Origin: Liolophura sinensis
Lineage: Eukaryota > Mollusca > Polyplacophora > Chitonida > Chitonidae
Reading direction: 5' to 3'
Length of the DNA: 52,071 bases
NCBI RefSeq assembly: GCF_032854445.1
Contig: NC_088301.1
Location: 43,645,116-43,697,186, forward strand
Numbering within the stretch: position 1 is the stretch's first letter; each line of letters opens with the position of its first letter. Below the pieces are notes generated by a model that saw only the letters and a list, made by a program, of their open reading frames with translations, was not told where the DNA came from and did no database searches. Shown here piece after piece: positions 32,401 to 44,405 of this stretch. Both the position numbers and the translations under genes were made by a program.

Positions 32401-35400
32401 AATTATACTTTTTTTCAAACCCTGAAATCAGTCAACCCAACCAGTGTAGATCTGTCTTCAAAAACAAAGGAAAAGGTGTATAAATTGCACTGAATGTTGC
32501 TCCTTCATAAATGAAGACCTTGAGGAATTGGGGAATATGTTAGACAAGTCCATTGGAGGAAAAATTTCCATTAACTTACAAAAATTTATAAATTGTCCTT
32601 TTCATGAGTTTATCAAATGAAGAACTATTTATTACATATATCTGTCTTTCTGAACTTGTCATAAATAAAACATGAACATCTGTTGGTTTCTTAATCACTT
32701 GCTCTCTAAAATATTTCTCTAATGAGCTGTTTGGTTACAGATTAAGGTCTCAAATCACTTTACCTTATCACATATCACGTCTTCTAGGGTAAGGGGTATA
32801 GGTTTGACTGTGCCTCTCCCTAAGGCATCCCGTTTACGCTGGCTGCTGAATATCCTCAACTCATGCCGTTCATCCTCATTTAAACTGTTACAGTAGCGCC
32901 CTTCGTTATCGTGTGGAGGTAACTGATGCAGGAGTTGCTTAATGCGATACTTCTCTCCAATGCTGTTCAGATAGGGCACCTTGTCATCAGGTAAAACGCT
33001 CATGTACTGATGAACCTGAAACATAAACGGGTCATTAGTGAACCGATAACTTAATTCAGACTCTTCATCCCGGCAAAATAAAAACTGAAATACTGACTCA
33101 TAATGAAGTCTTTGTTTTTCACAGTTGCACTATTAACTTTGTGTATAAAGATAATACATAGCCAAAAATTCAATGGGAAAGTTTATCTTTCAGAAAACGA
33201 AAAACCAACTGTATTAATGGTCTTATTTCCTGTTATACTTTAAATATCCAAGCAGGAGTTCAGGTGTGTAAATTACAGCAAATTATATGTTTACCTATAA
33301 GCATTAATTTGTGAGAGATGCATGCGCAAAATTTATGCAAATATGATAAAACAGCTTCATGAGAAATGGCTTTATCATCACAGGAAAATGCAGTAGGCTG
33401 TTTACTTGAAAATCAAAACTGTTTGCAAACTTGGGATGACATCACAATTCTGTTCCTGTTTTATAAAAAGCAACAATTTGATGTAAACGTTTTCTAGAGA
33501 GAAACCAGTTAGCTTTCTGAAGAAGACGTTCATGGAGCTCCACTGATAAGAAATTCTATAGACATTGAAATAATTCCAGTCTATTTTCTCTAAAAGGAAC
33601 TTTCATAACGTTTGGCTTATTTAGTACCAGTTTCCATTCCTCCATGGCTGTTTAAGTATAGACATCAGAAACAGCTGTCTACATGTAGGTGAAAATTGCC
33701 TAGCATGTTGACACGTATGCTTTAGATGCCTCTCTTCATCAAGATCAAGGTGAGAGGGAACTTGTTCATCCAACACTTTATCTGAGAAACCATGCGTCTG
33801 ATAACGGGCCATAGTCAGCACAACCAACAGATATCAGTCAGAGCTCCCCCTTCTCAATTTGCTCAACTTTGGGTTAAAAACCTCTGCTTATCAGGGTCTG
33901 GGTGGGGGTGGGGTGGGGCTTTGGCGGTGGTTTCAGATCTAAAGGTTAAGTGGTACACACAATAATGTGAATATAGTTGCATCTACTGTACCTGTCCTGA
34001 AGAAGCATGCATGAAGATCCCTTGCACAGTGCTAAAATGTGTTACAATATACTACAACACATCACTGCAGTGTGCGTCATCACTGAAACATCTGAAGTGC
34101 TGGTAACATTGCTCCACATTCATGCATGATTTAAAATTGGCATGAAAACAACATCTTGTCTAGAGTGTGCAATAGTGTGCACTTTACATCAGCCTCAGAA
34201 ACATATATCTACACCAAAAAAATCAGCTAAAACCTGAGTGGTTTTAAAGAAAAAAAAACTATCACACAGATTGTTGTATACATGTACAATCTTATAGGTT
34301 TTGGGGTACATTTACTTCATTCTGAAACCCTTTAGCAAGTGTCAAACTTTCTACAAGCTTTATTTATAAACATCTTACAGTCAGTGTTTTCCCGTGTCAG
34401 CCCTGTTTGAGTTGATCTGCCATAGCACTTGACACCTGTCCATCTTAATGTCTACAGGTATTTTTGTTCATCTGACAAATGCATTTGTGTGAACTGGTAA
34501 ATATAATCCTGCCAAACCTTTACCAGTGTCATTTACATTAAATGTAGTTCAATGAATTAGGAATGTCTGGGTCACCTATCTGTAAACACCGCATTTCTAC
34601 ATGCCATCTATGTTCCATTTATAAGTTTAAGTACAATTTGATACAAGCACATGTAGCAATACCAATCTTTTATCACCTGTTATTAAGTAAATTATACAAA
34701 CTCAAAATATATCATTTGTATACACGCTGACAGTTTCTTTTTTAAATAACTATTTACAGTTATATGTCGGAATAAATTCAAAATTGTAGGACAACACATT
34801 TCAAACAAGTTATGGCAGTCAATCAGAAGGATCTTTTTAATACCACATCTTACATTTATTATTTTAATATCATCATTGTTTATGTTTGTGCTGCAATTAC
34901 TATCATAACACTCAAAGAGTTACTTAATGTTTACTCCGTCTGAATGTGTTTAATTATGACAATAACAATCTATAGAGTGATACTGACTGCCTGACACTGG
35001 ATATGCAGAAGGTGAAAATCCTACTGCCAAAGAAGCAAACAGCAGTACATTATTGGGGCACTCACTGCAGCCAGTAACCACAGAGTGTTAACAGTGTTAC
35101 TTCAGAAGGATTTGCTAATTGACAAAAAATATCATTCCATCAGTAAATCATTAAATTCACCGAGAAACCGATTACACCAAAATGTTTACGTAAACGGTTC
35201 TGGCATGCATTGATCTGGAATGTGACTTTTTCCAGAGACATTTTAATGCTTTTATCTGGTGAATAGAGGAACTGTCAACAAATTGGTGTGGGAGAGCCTC
35301 GGGTGAGTAATCATACAAATAGTAGCAGCTGACACACGGGCCAACTCTTCCCAAGTCAAGCCCTCAACAAGTCTGCCAACCACAAGCCTTTCCACCACTT

Positions 35401-38400
35401 TCACATTGATTTTCCTACAAGTATCAGGCTGTCTTATTAAATAAACATGCTTTAGCGGATTTCAATCTCCATAGTTATTCTAAGTTTACCTAGCTGTAAT
35501 GGTGTTAATGCTGGGATTGAATGGTCCTGAGCTAACAACTGGCCTATGTCCGATAATGTTAGACAGCACCAGCCAGGGCTCCAACTTCCTTTTTCTTGGC
35601 TTAGAGGGTGTTTGGTTTGCAGATTTAATATCAAAACTCAAGACAAGACGCTTTGTAAGAAATGTCTTGGATTGGAAACCTTAGTGATACCAAACATATT
35701 AGAACTGTTTGTCTGGGTGCCTATAATGAGGCCTTTCTGTGATGAGGTACTCTTCTGAATTCACTTTACTACTGATATTACAATATACCATGTTCTTAAT
35801 ATGAGGACCAAAGCTAAAGCAATTTCATAATATCACCATGTGGGTCATGAACTTGAGAAGATTTAAAGAACCTTTGATGATTCACCTTAACAATGCACAA
35901 AGGCATAAAGAACCTTTGAGAATTTGCCTTAAATGATATCCACATTTGTCCTAAATATATAGATATCCATAAGAGGACAAGAGCTACCATTTTGACTTCA
36001 CCTTATGATAATTTCTTACAAGGACAGAAAGTACCCTTGTATCATATAACTGATATTGGCATATACGCCATGAATATATGAGGACATGAAAAGCCCTTGA
36101 GAATTCCTCTAACTAATGACATCACCATATGTCATGTACTTCTAAGGGATGTGATGTTATCCCAAAGCCTTATTGGTTTATCAAGACATCGACTGATGCG
36201 CCTATTTGTTCTGGAATCAATATATGACCCCTATTATGATGCTACGCTTACACATCAAATGTCGCTGTGCAAAACCTTAATATTTACAATGTAATTAATG
36301 TATTAAAGACAAAAAAGGGATCATTGTTTGTGCTTTTACAGATGATTACAGGCATACAGTGTTTGCATTGTAATTCAACAATGACATTGGCTTAGTATTA
36401 GCTGAGCTACGACCATATCATTTTGACTAGAGATTCATGGTCTTTTTATGTCTTGATTGTGGTGAACAGGGCATATCAGGTTTTAAAACAAACTAATAAT
36501 AAAACAACCACAGATGTTGTCCATAAGAAAGAATGGTCAAACTTGTCCATTCTCCGTGTGTAAAGTGCTAATTATATGTACAAAATTTTACAAATTCACA
36601 CCAACTGAATTTAAATTGTCATGAGCAACAAAGAGATACATACATTTACCCTAGAGATGAACAAACAAACAAGCACACACATGACCAATTACTTTTCAAC
36701 AGCCCATAGTGATCAGGCTTACATCCCTATCTGTACTGTTCACACACTTAGGCTGCATTAGCCAGGCTAATGTGTGACTGATTTAACCTAACAGGCTGAT
36801 CTGAAGAACAAGTCTTCCTGCAGTTGACGAATTGATTCAGGACATTTACAGTCTTTAGTGTGACAAATGTTTTGCAGTGTTTAATAATTGGTGCATTTTA
36901 TTAGGTTCATGAAGTTACTATGAAATGATCCACACAGGGGTGTCACTTCTGTTTACCTGTTACAGTTGCATCCTGTTCCATCCCATATGTGCCTACTGTA
37001 TCATTCCCAGAGGATTGCTGAATTGTGACATTTGTGGTGTGAAAAGCCACTGAGGCCTAGGGACTTCCCAACACTACCAACTAGACTAAACATCCTGGGC
37101 AGCTCTCCTCCCCCCCCCCCCATCCCCTCCCTTCCTTCATCAGGGCCATGTGGCTGCTAACTACATGTAGCCTACATGAACATGAAGCAATCATGAACCA
37201 AACTCCATTTATTGTGCTGCTATTTTTTTTTTCATATTCTAGACATTCCTAGACTGAAAATGACTCAATACATGATGTTAATGCGGAGATTGGAGGAGAT
37301 GGGATATTTGCAGTTAGGCAGATAACAGAGATTGCAAGGGAGGGCCTTGCCCTCAGCTACATTAAGGGGCTGCTCATAAAGCTGTCTCTCTATTGAGCAC
37401 TGGGAATTTATGAGTTTACAAAAGAAGTGTGAGCTGGAATGAGGCAGAGTGCCAGTGGGGAAAAATGGAAGGGGTTCTGACTAAAGTGGGGGGAAGCTCC
37501 TCTCTAGTCTCCTGCTAGCCACAGCTTATTAACCCTAAGGGTGACATCACAGCCAGTTAACCACTGGGGGTCAACTCACACAAATCATCCAAACTTTCCT
37601 CAACCCCAGGAGGCAAGTACTGGTGGTCCACTTAAACCTCTAGTCTAGAGAAATTTTAAGGCAGAGATCTGAGCAGTACTCTGAGGCAACAACCATTACA
37701 CCTAACTTCTAACAAAGGTATGACACATGCAGTAGTTTTGTTTCTTTTTGATCCACAAATTCTAATTTGGTATACATGTATGATCAGAAGACATATGAAA
37801 CCAACTTTTTTTATACTTTTTGGATAATTTATATTTTTGAAGTATCTCATACGAGAAATGAGCCTTACTGTTTAAATTTATTTATAACATACATAAATAA
37901 ATTATTCTGGATTGCCATCATAATATTTGAAAACTGCATTTGAATACTTGCATTTATTGCAAGTGTTACACCTGGAATTTGTATACCTGTATTCAGCATC
38001 TGTTTGATGCTGAAATCAAACAATGACTTGTACAATCATAAATTGAATTTAAGCAATAAGTCATCACCACCTATGAAAAGTTAGACTGGCCCTTAGTCAT
38101 TCTGATGGCACAGACATTAAAATGAAACAAGGTGAAACTTATTATAAACTTCCATCACTTTCAAGGTGCATAAATTGCAAGACATAAAAACATTTCAAGA
38201 AACAGTCTAAAAGAAATAAACTTGATTCCATAAATATCCATTGGCAATTTTTTGTGTGAATGGAACATTTCATTTTCATGTGCCACCAATGTTTGCACAG
38301 CAAACAGCTCCACAGGTAGCGTTAACTGAAGGTACCTGCCAAGGTAAAACTCATTACTTCACGTAGGTCTGTATGTAGGTCTGTATTCAATCAAAGCCTC

Positions 38401-40856
38401 CAGGGAGTAGACGTGGAGAGGATCAGGCTAATCTCTCTTAAACAATATTTTCACTAGGTTCCAAAAGTACATAATCAAGATAAACTCGTTATTTGGATAA
38501 CGTCAGTTCTAGTTACAGGAAATTTGCCAAATCACATCACTGGGAGTGAAGGAAGCCTGTGTTGACTTGGTAAACAGATCACATTGGGAGTTCAACTTTT
38601 TCCACTAATTACGGTATTGATGGGAGCAAAACATCTGAAATGTCCATCACTCCATCTCCTGCTAATATGGGCCTAAAAGTTAGGCCAGCAGAATGTCATA
38701 ATTAATACATGTTCTAATGTTCTAGCTTCCGGCTGAAAAAATGAAATGCATTTTTCCCCAAGAAGCAAATCACAGAAACTTTGGCCCACTGCCAAGCACA
38801 TGTAACTGCTGGCCTTATGACAGATCTTATCACAGGGTTCTAAGAAAACATACTGGATGTGGCTCTCATCAGCAGATACTTAAAATAGATTCAAGCCTTA
38901 TTTTTGATTGGTTTAAGACATAACACAACTTCTCTTCAATCCCATACCTTACTTCACCAAGGGCTAAATAATTTCCTAACATTTTTTCCACAATCAGCTC
39001 TTCTTTCCTTGGTTATTGCAATCATAATAGCACGCCTCTAGCAGCATATCAGCCAAGTCAATCCCAATCAACATCGATCACAGCAAAATGTGCAATGTTT
39101 TGTTGAATAATTGTGGAATTCTTACGCTAAAATTTGCTGTTTTGTGATAGAAAGAATCATCCATATTGGCAAATCTTTTTCAGTCACACATGAATATAAA
39201 CAGCATTAATATGACTTGATTGCTTTATGGTTACATGTAGGTGGCGAATATGAATTCCTAAATGTGTCTCCTGAATTCAGTTAACTATGTACATAACCTG
39301 AAGTACATATTATTTCCAGATTATTTAATGAGACATACTCATATTCAGCTTGCCATATTTTATTATATATAAGGATTGGTTCAAACTGATCAAACATATG
39401 CAGTATTGAATTTACGTTTCATTTCACACAAAAGTTCATTCATAAATGTTGCTTAACAGTTGGTATGTTTAACTTGTAGTTGTCATCTCCTTGTAACTGT
39501 GCCAGAAAGGTCTGTATAAGACTGAATCAATCAACTAAACTAACATCAACACCTTACAAAATGATGATGTATTACATGAGCACAAACACTTGTACGCATC
39601 CCAATTACTAAGTTCAGAGCATAAAGGAGTCAATTCTACATGTAATTACATGTACCTTGCAACTGCAAGACTTCAACTGTGAACATAAGAAAAATGCCCT
39701 GTAGTCTACTTCAAACAAACCTAGAAGAAAAAAGCCCTGTAGTCTACTTCAAACAAACCTAGTACTATCATAACCAGCCATAACTGAAATATGGCCTATA
39801 ATCTACAACTTCACCCATGAATAAGTCTCGCCTGATTCTGAGAGTTCTGTTCATCTTAGAAAGGTGTTTTAAGGTTTATTTGGAAGGTAGGGTGATTTTT
39901 TACTGGGAAAAAAAGAACACGTAAGCTACAGCACCACAAGTAATATTTTATGGTATTTATTTGCTCCTGCACTTTTTGAGCTAAATTTTAGGCCATTTGC
40001 AAGCATAAAAAATTAAACACGGTATAGAATGGTACAATGAGTCTTACCTGCTCAGGCTTGAGGCCTGGGGGTACCCAGGTATATTCCTCCAAGGCGCATC
40101 CACTGTCGTCGTCAGACGTGGAGTTGCGCTTGACATCATGGATAAACCTGTTGATGCTCCTCTCAGGCTCTTTACTTGATCCCATATCATGTGCTTCAGG
40201 CGGGCATTTGCAGTTCTGACAAATCTTTCTGTTAAAATAAAGAATAGCACTTTGAGTCATCACCCATCACATATGATTAAACAAAAGAAAGAAAGAACCC
40301 TAAAATGAAGTAAAAATAAAATGAGCAGAAATACTTACAAAAATGCTGTTGGAATTACAAATATCGAGGATAACTTACAACACCACATAACATCTAAGAG
40401 AACATTTAAGTTCAAACTAAATACATCATTATCTGATATAATGGACAAATCCACCATTCAGTAATTCCCCACAGTAGAACTCTGTAGACAAGTGTCTATC
40501 AGCTTTTAATGTTATTAAAATCAACATTTTAATAACAGTTTTGTGTCAACTGTACATGTAATTCGCTTTAACTTTTGCATTGGAGTAAATATAATTACAC
40601 AACTCATTCATTACTCTAATATGCATCAATATTGAATTAAATTGTACAACCTACAGTGTATTTAGAAAACAATGACCAATGTTAATAGTACACTCTCACT
40701 CACCGGATCGTAAATTTACACAAAAACCTGCTGACCTCCATAAATCATGATCTCAGCCCCATACAAACACAAATTGCTAACTTAAATACATCAAAACTTA
40801 GCACAAACTCAAAGGAAAAAAGTTAAACAGGCAAACGAGACTTACATAATATCCAT
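28031..40856 (-). CDS. prickle: Prickle planar cell polarity protein, five coding exons
   Basis: Exons 40856-40846, 40228-40048, 33015-32764, 31835-31632 and 29488-28031 join in frame to give 701 aa. A short Cys motif ([14 protein letters not shown], residues 5-18) comes first. A PET domain follows (about 33-141; [41 protein letters not shown]). Three LIM domains start at C146, C211 and about 271, with the zinc-binding Cys and His visible. A Ser/Pro-rich tail of about 370 residues ends in a conserved [13 protein letters not shown] block and a farnesylation box, CVLS. Prickle works at the membrane with Vangl against Frizzled and Dishevelled in planar polarity and convergent extension. PET plus three LIM also occurs in Testin, but the CAAX box and tail block fit Prickle. 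PRICKLE3 has a longer N-terminus before its KICQHCKC motif, so a longer isoform may exist. Confidence 0.96.
29489..31631 (-). other. prickle intron 4
   Basis: No exon is seen. It contains a G15 run (30678-30692) and a C18 run (30875-30892). An open plus-strand frame at 30008-30259 has no domain. Confidence 0.7.
30678..30892. repeat. Paired homopolymer runs: G15 and C18
   Basis: G15 (30678-30692) and C18 (30875-30892) lie 182 bp apart. As complementary runs they could pair in one strand, and sequence next to them is loosely similar when inverted (AGATACATGGA and ATATATACAGGA). Confidence 0.9.
31632..31835 (-). CDS. prickle: prickle exon 4: LIM1
   Basis: Residues 149-216 ([49 protein letters not shown]). 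Acceptor TTGTGTTGGCAG, donor GTAATC, phase 0 on both sides. The first zinc Cys pair spans the junction with exon 3 (ICDK joined to C). Confidence 0.97.
31836..32763 (-). other. prickle intron 3
   Basis: AT-rich intron with no recognisable feature. Confidence 0.7.
32764..33015 (-). CDS. prickle: prickle exon 3: main part of the PET domain
   Basis: Residues 65-148, 84 codons, phase 0 on both sides. It contains [20 protein letters not shown] and [13 protein letters not shown]. Acceptor ATGTTTCAG, donor GTAAAG. Confidence 0.97.
33893..33919 (+). other. Potential G-quadruplex
   Basis: GGGTCTGGGTGGGGGTGGGG then TGGGG: five runs of at least three G with loops of 1-3 nt. It lies on the template strand of prickle intron 2. 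Confidence 0.7.
35797..36140. repeat. Degenerate tandem repeat field
   Basis: Diverged units share AATATGAGGACCAAAG, ACTTGAGAA or CCTTTGAGAA, and a TGATATCACCATATGTCATG-like part. Unit length is irregular, so this looks like a decayed minisatellite. Confidence 0.5.
39696..39762. repeat. Perfect 29-bp direct repeat, 38-bp spacing
   Basis: A segment beginning GCCCTGTAGTCTACTTCAAA is present at 39696-39724 and again at 39734-39762 without a mismatch. Confidence 0.95.
40048..40228 (-). CDS. prickle: prickle exon 2: Cys motif and start of PET
   Basis: Residues 4-64. Acceptor TTTATTTTAACAG, donor GTAAGA. The entry is phase 2, so an Arg codon from another upstream exon could replace the ATA formed with exon 1. 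That would give the WRKICQ arrangement of longer relatives. Confidence 0.95.
40846..40856 (-). CDS. prickle: prickle exon 1: 11-nt initiating exon
   Basis: ATGGATATTAT, followed by the consensus donor GTAAGT. It supplies M-D-I and two bases of the next codon, in the phase exon 2 needs. The ATG context AGCAACATGG is good. A TATA box and initiator lie just upstream. Confidence 0.72.
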
Positions 40857-40884
40857 GTTGCTGCCAGATTATGTCCTCAAGAGT

Positions 40885-40890
40885 GACTGA
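40885..40890 (-). promoter_or_regulatory. Candidate initiator and start site of prickle short isoform
   Basis: TCAGTC on the minus strand fits the TCAGTY initiator. The A at 40888 would give a 5' leader of about 32 nt. It is 37 nt below the TATA box, slightly farther than usual. Confidence 0.4.
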
Positions 40891-40917
40891 TTTAGCCGAG
40901 GTATGTCTGAGCTGCAC

Positions 40918-40925
40918 TATTTATA
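40918..40925 (-). promoter_or_regulatory. TATA box of prickle
   Basis: TATAAATA in the context GGTATAAATAG on the minus strand, 62 nt above the ATG. It fits a focused core promoter directly upstream of exon 1. Confidence 0.6.
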
Positions 40926-43900
40926 CCTGCTTCTAAAGCAAATGAGCATACAGAAGTTAGGACTACACTTTGCCCTTTGCAGTTCCTGACCCTAGTTGCC
41001 TGTCATTACTCAGCCACAAGTGTGTGTAGACATAACAACAGAGTGTAAATGGCGAGGCTCGAATCATATTGCACCGTGTCCGCAGGGGAACAAATTTCTG
41101 GTTGTTCAATAAATATGGAATATCATGTAATCCATACATTGATGGGGATGGCGTTTTTCCCCCTATGGTACAAATTCTATACAGTCGATTAACTGACGTG
41201 GTGCTCTACTCACACAATGGTCTCCAGGGATGGCGAACTGGACAAAACAGCTGCATATTAGATTCCGTGCTGTTCTACCATGTTAATCAGGCTTGATCAA
41301 GCTGCGGAGATGATGTCTCCGTAACAACTACATGTTCCTCTGAACTACTTCCTCCGTCTACTTCACCCAGACTCTCACACTGGCTATTATCTACCCACTA
41401 TCTACAAGTCAGCTGGGCAGATATGTAATTTTCTGCTGGAAAAGAAGCAGACTTGCAGGCAGGAGGGCGTCTTGGTCCCTCTATACGCTGGCTATGGCCC
41501 AACCATCACTTAGCTACTGTGATCACTCATTTGCAATTTAAGGAAGCCAAAAAAAAAAACCTCGCAGGATATTTAATAAGATTTTGTTTCTCAAGTCGTT
41601 GGAGCCAGTGGCAGAGAAAATCAAACTACAACACACCACCATCACTATTTTTTTTTTCCTTCTTCTTTTTCTGCCTTTTTTGGGCTACAATTTACCAGAA
41701 GAGAAGGCTGAGCTCATTTGCCTTGGATATCTGTCTAGAAGCATTTCTCGATTCAGATACATGTACTTGCATATGAATGTAAACAAAAAATTGGCCCAGC
41801 ATTGCCGGCCAATTGCACTCACTGAACAAATGGCTTTGGTGGCTGAAAGTGGCTAGCTTGGGGATGGCCAACGCGTATCAGTTACACAACAGGATCTGAT
41901 TTCAGATAGTGGAATGACACAAACCGTGTTATATTAGATCATATCTAAATTAGCGTTACATTGCGCAACTTGCAGTGTACATACTGAAAGCAGAGATAAC
42001 CATCACAAAACTATTGTGTGATGAGGGTCCCTATAACTCATCTTGGTTTTTTTAAAAGTGCACACAATTTAAGCCACACTTAAATTCTCTACCAACAAAC
42101 AAGTAGTGAGCCACTGGTCTGCTTGAGGTGTGCTAGTGGTGTGCCATTGATAACGTTTAACCAGGGCTCTCAGTGACTGTCATATTATGTGCTCTTAATT
42201 ACAATGGAGACATTATAGCTTTTTGACTGGTCAAAGGTAACTCTACCAGCACTGAAAAGCAAAACATATTTTTGCATACAGTAATATTCCTTTTTTCAAA
42301 AATGCAGACTCTTTTCTGGTATTTCCTACAACTGACTCACCCCGTTTATCCTTTTTCTGTTACACAAATATGCCAAACATTACCACGTTACCACATTGGC
42401 AAGCACCTATATGATCTAACAATAAAACCTCTCAATGCTAGGACAAACTAAGTCATCAGCATCCACAGGAAGGTTTGCTGCAATGTGGAAATTGCTGAAG
42501 TCCCTGGGTGTGATGGGAAATGAGATGTTTCGTACATGTCACATGTCCCCCTTGTTTTCAGCAAAGAAGGCTCTCCCCTGGAGACAAGATGTTTTTTGTC
42601 TTGTTTCCTCTCAGCGTGTTTCACCATCACTTCTTGCCTCTTCACAATCCAACCGAGGTGCTTCCTTGCCAATCAATGTCACTGCCTGAGCTTCTTTCTA
42701 TCGGTGGGAGTTATCCTGATGATCACAAAATTACTTTTTGTCTCTTTTGGGATTCGCTTTTCTCAGATGACACTTTTTTTATATTAGATTTCACACAACT
42801 GTGACCTTGTAACATCATAAACTGGGTAATATCTTAATTGACTAGTTTGGAGTTATATTGTTCAATGCCTCATAAGACTTTAGCCCTTAAGGTGACAATC
42901 AAAATGTTTTTCTGAAAGACCACATAAATCAGGAGTTTTAAATATACATTCTGACCATTGCAATGATTGCATCTTGAAGATTCAATATCTGCTGCTGCAA
43001 GAGTCAAAAATTGAAAACTCCCTTACACTTTGTCAAAGGGTTCAACATCTTTGTCTACATCCTCCATAAGTGTCTGAGAGATTAACTCTAGATCAAACTC
43101 TGTTTGTAATCTGCTAAATAGTTAACAATAGATCACACTTTGTCTCTCCTCTGCTAAACAGTTAACACTAGATCACACTTTGTCTCTCCTCTGCCGAATA
43201 GTTAACTTCTTATCAGTGGTTACTAATAGATCATACTTTGTCTGTTTTCCTCTAAGTGTCCAATACTGAAGACTAAATCACAACATTTCTCTTCTCCACA
43301 AATCACCAAAGGATAAATGACTGGTTCAAACTTTGCCAATTATTCTTATGTATCACATTAATGCTAGATCCCACTTTGTCTCTCCTCTAAGTGGCTAATG
43401 TAACAATATATTTTGTCTCTTATCACAAATGGTAACAACAGTTTAACTACTCTGCCCCACCCCCCTCACCAAGATAACTATTTCTGTTCTTCTATAGACT
43501 ATTTCTATTAAAGATCTATCAAGGAATGACTTTTAACGAGGGTCTGCAACCACACTTTCGTATTCAACATACAAAAATTATATACATGCAGCTTTTTTGT
43601 GCATAATTTCAACAAAAATTCTCCCATGCCATACTGCCAGTCTAATTAAAAAACATAAATAATGAATGTTCTCCATAAAGATTTATACGATCGAGCAACA
43701 AAAGCTTTTTATCTGTATGAAGACTCATGTAAAAATAGATACAGATATGGTGTTTAACCAGACACACTCTAATATTTATGACTTTTGAGTAATGTGATGG
43801 TGAGATGGCTTTTACTTTACACTTTATAGACCCTGAGGGACAAAATTTGCCAACAGTTGGTTACTGAAGGATCTAGTCTGTCTGGGACACGCATACACTA

Positions 43901-44134
43901 CGTGTTGAACATGTTATTGTGGTTGAGGCACCAGAAAATCAGACACTGTTTGTCCTTTATTGGATGCGAAGTCCACTCTCAAAAAGCTTTGCCGTATAAG
44001 TAATGAGAAGTATCCACCCAACAATGCATCACCTGAACTTCTTTGCTTTATCCATACTGCGTACATTTACCCTCTCATCATCCGTAGGTTTGTTAATTTC
44101 CAAGTGTTATACATAATAACATCCTAGATTAAGA
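40926..44134. other. Upstream flank of prickle, proximal part
   Basis: No coding exon is recognised. Open frames at 41069, 41453 and 42435-42804 have no domains and overlap T-rich tracts. Upstream exons of longer prickle isoforms, if present, were not found. Confidence 0.55.
43091..43260. repeat. 40-bp minisatellite
   Basis: Units start at 43091, 43131 and 43171 with GATCACACTTTGTCTCTCCT, then CTGCTAAACAGTTAACA. Decayed copies follow near 43229 and 43369. Confidence 0.85.
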
Positions 44135-44405
44135 TTTATTTATTTAATTACCTGATTGGTGTACATTTTATGCTGTACTCAAGAATATTTCACTTACACA
44201 ACGACGCATTATGGTGGGAGGAAACCGGGCAGAGCCCATGGGAAACTAACGAACTTCCGCAGGTTGCTGGCAGACTTTCCCATGTACAGGCCAGAGAGGA
44301 AGCCAGCATGAGCTGGACTTGAACTCACAGCGACCGCATTGGTGAGAGGCTCCTGGGTCATTACGCTGCGCTAGCGCGCTAACCAACTGACCCACACAGG
44401 CCCCC
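44135..44405 (-). repeat. tRNA-derived SINE, full length, with 13-bp target-site duplication
   Basis: Tail, body, box B region (GAGCTGGACTTGAACTCACA) and head are all present. The flanks TCCTAGATTAAGA (44122-44134) and TCCTAGAATGAGA (44406-44418) match at 11 of 13 positions. Confidence 0.92.

Larger units (their letters stand above)
33016..40047 (-). other. prickle intron 2 (7 kb)
   Basis: No further exon is recognised. It holds a G-rich run (33893-33919), a degenerate repeat field (35797-36140), a GC-balanced block (37290-37600), a poly-C stretch near 37110-37121 and a 38-bp direct duplication at 39696-39762. Confidence 0.65.

Noticed and set aside
41453-41856. Overlapping frames of 90-107 aa upstream of prickle
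   Set aside because: They run through a T-rich tract, have no domain, and lack splice support.
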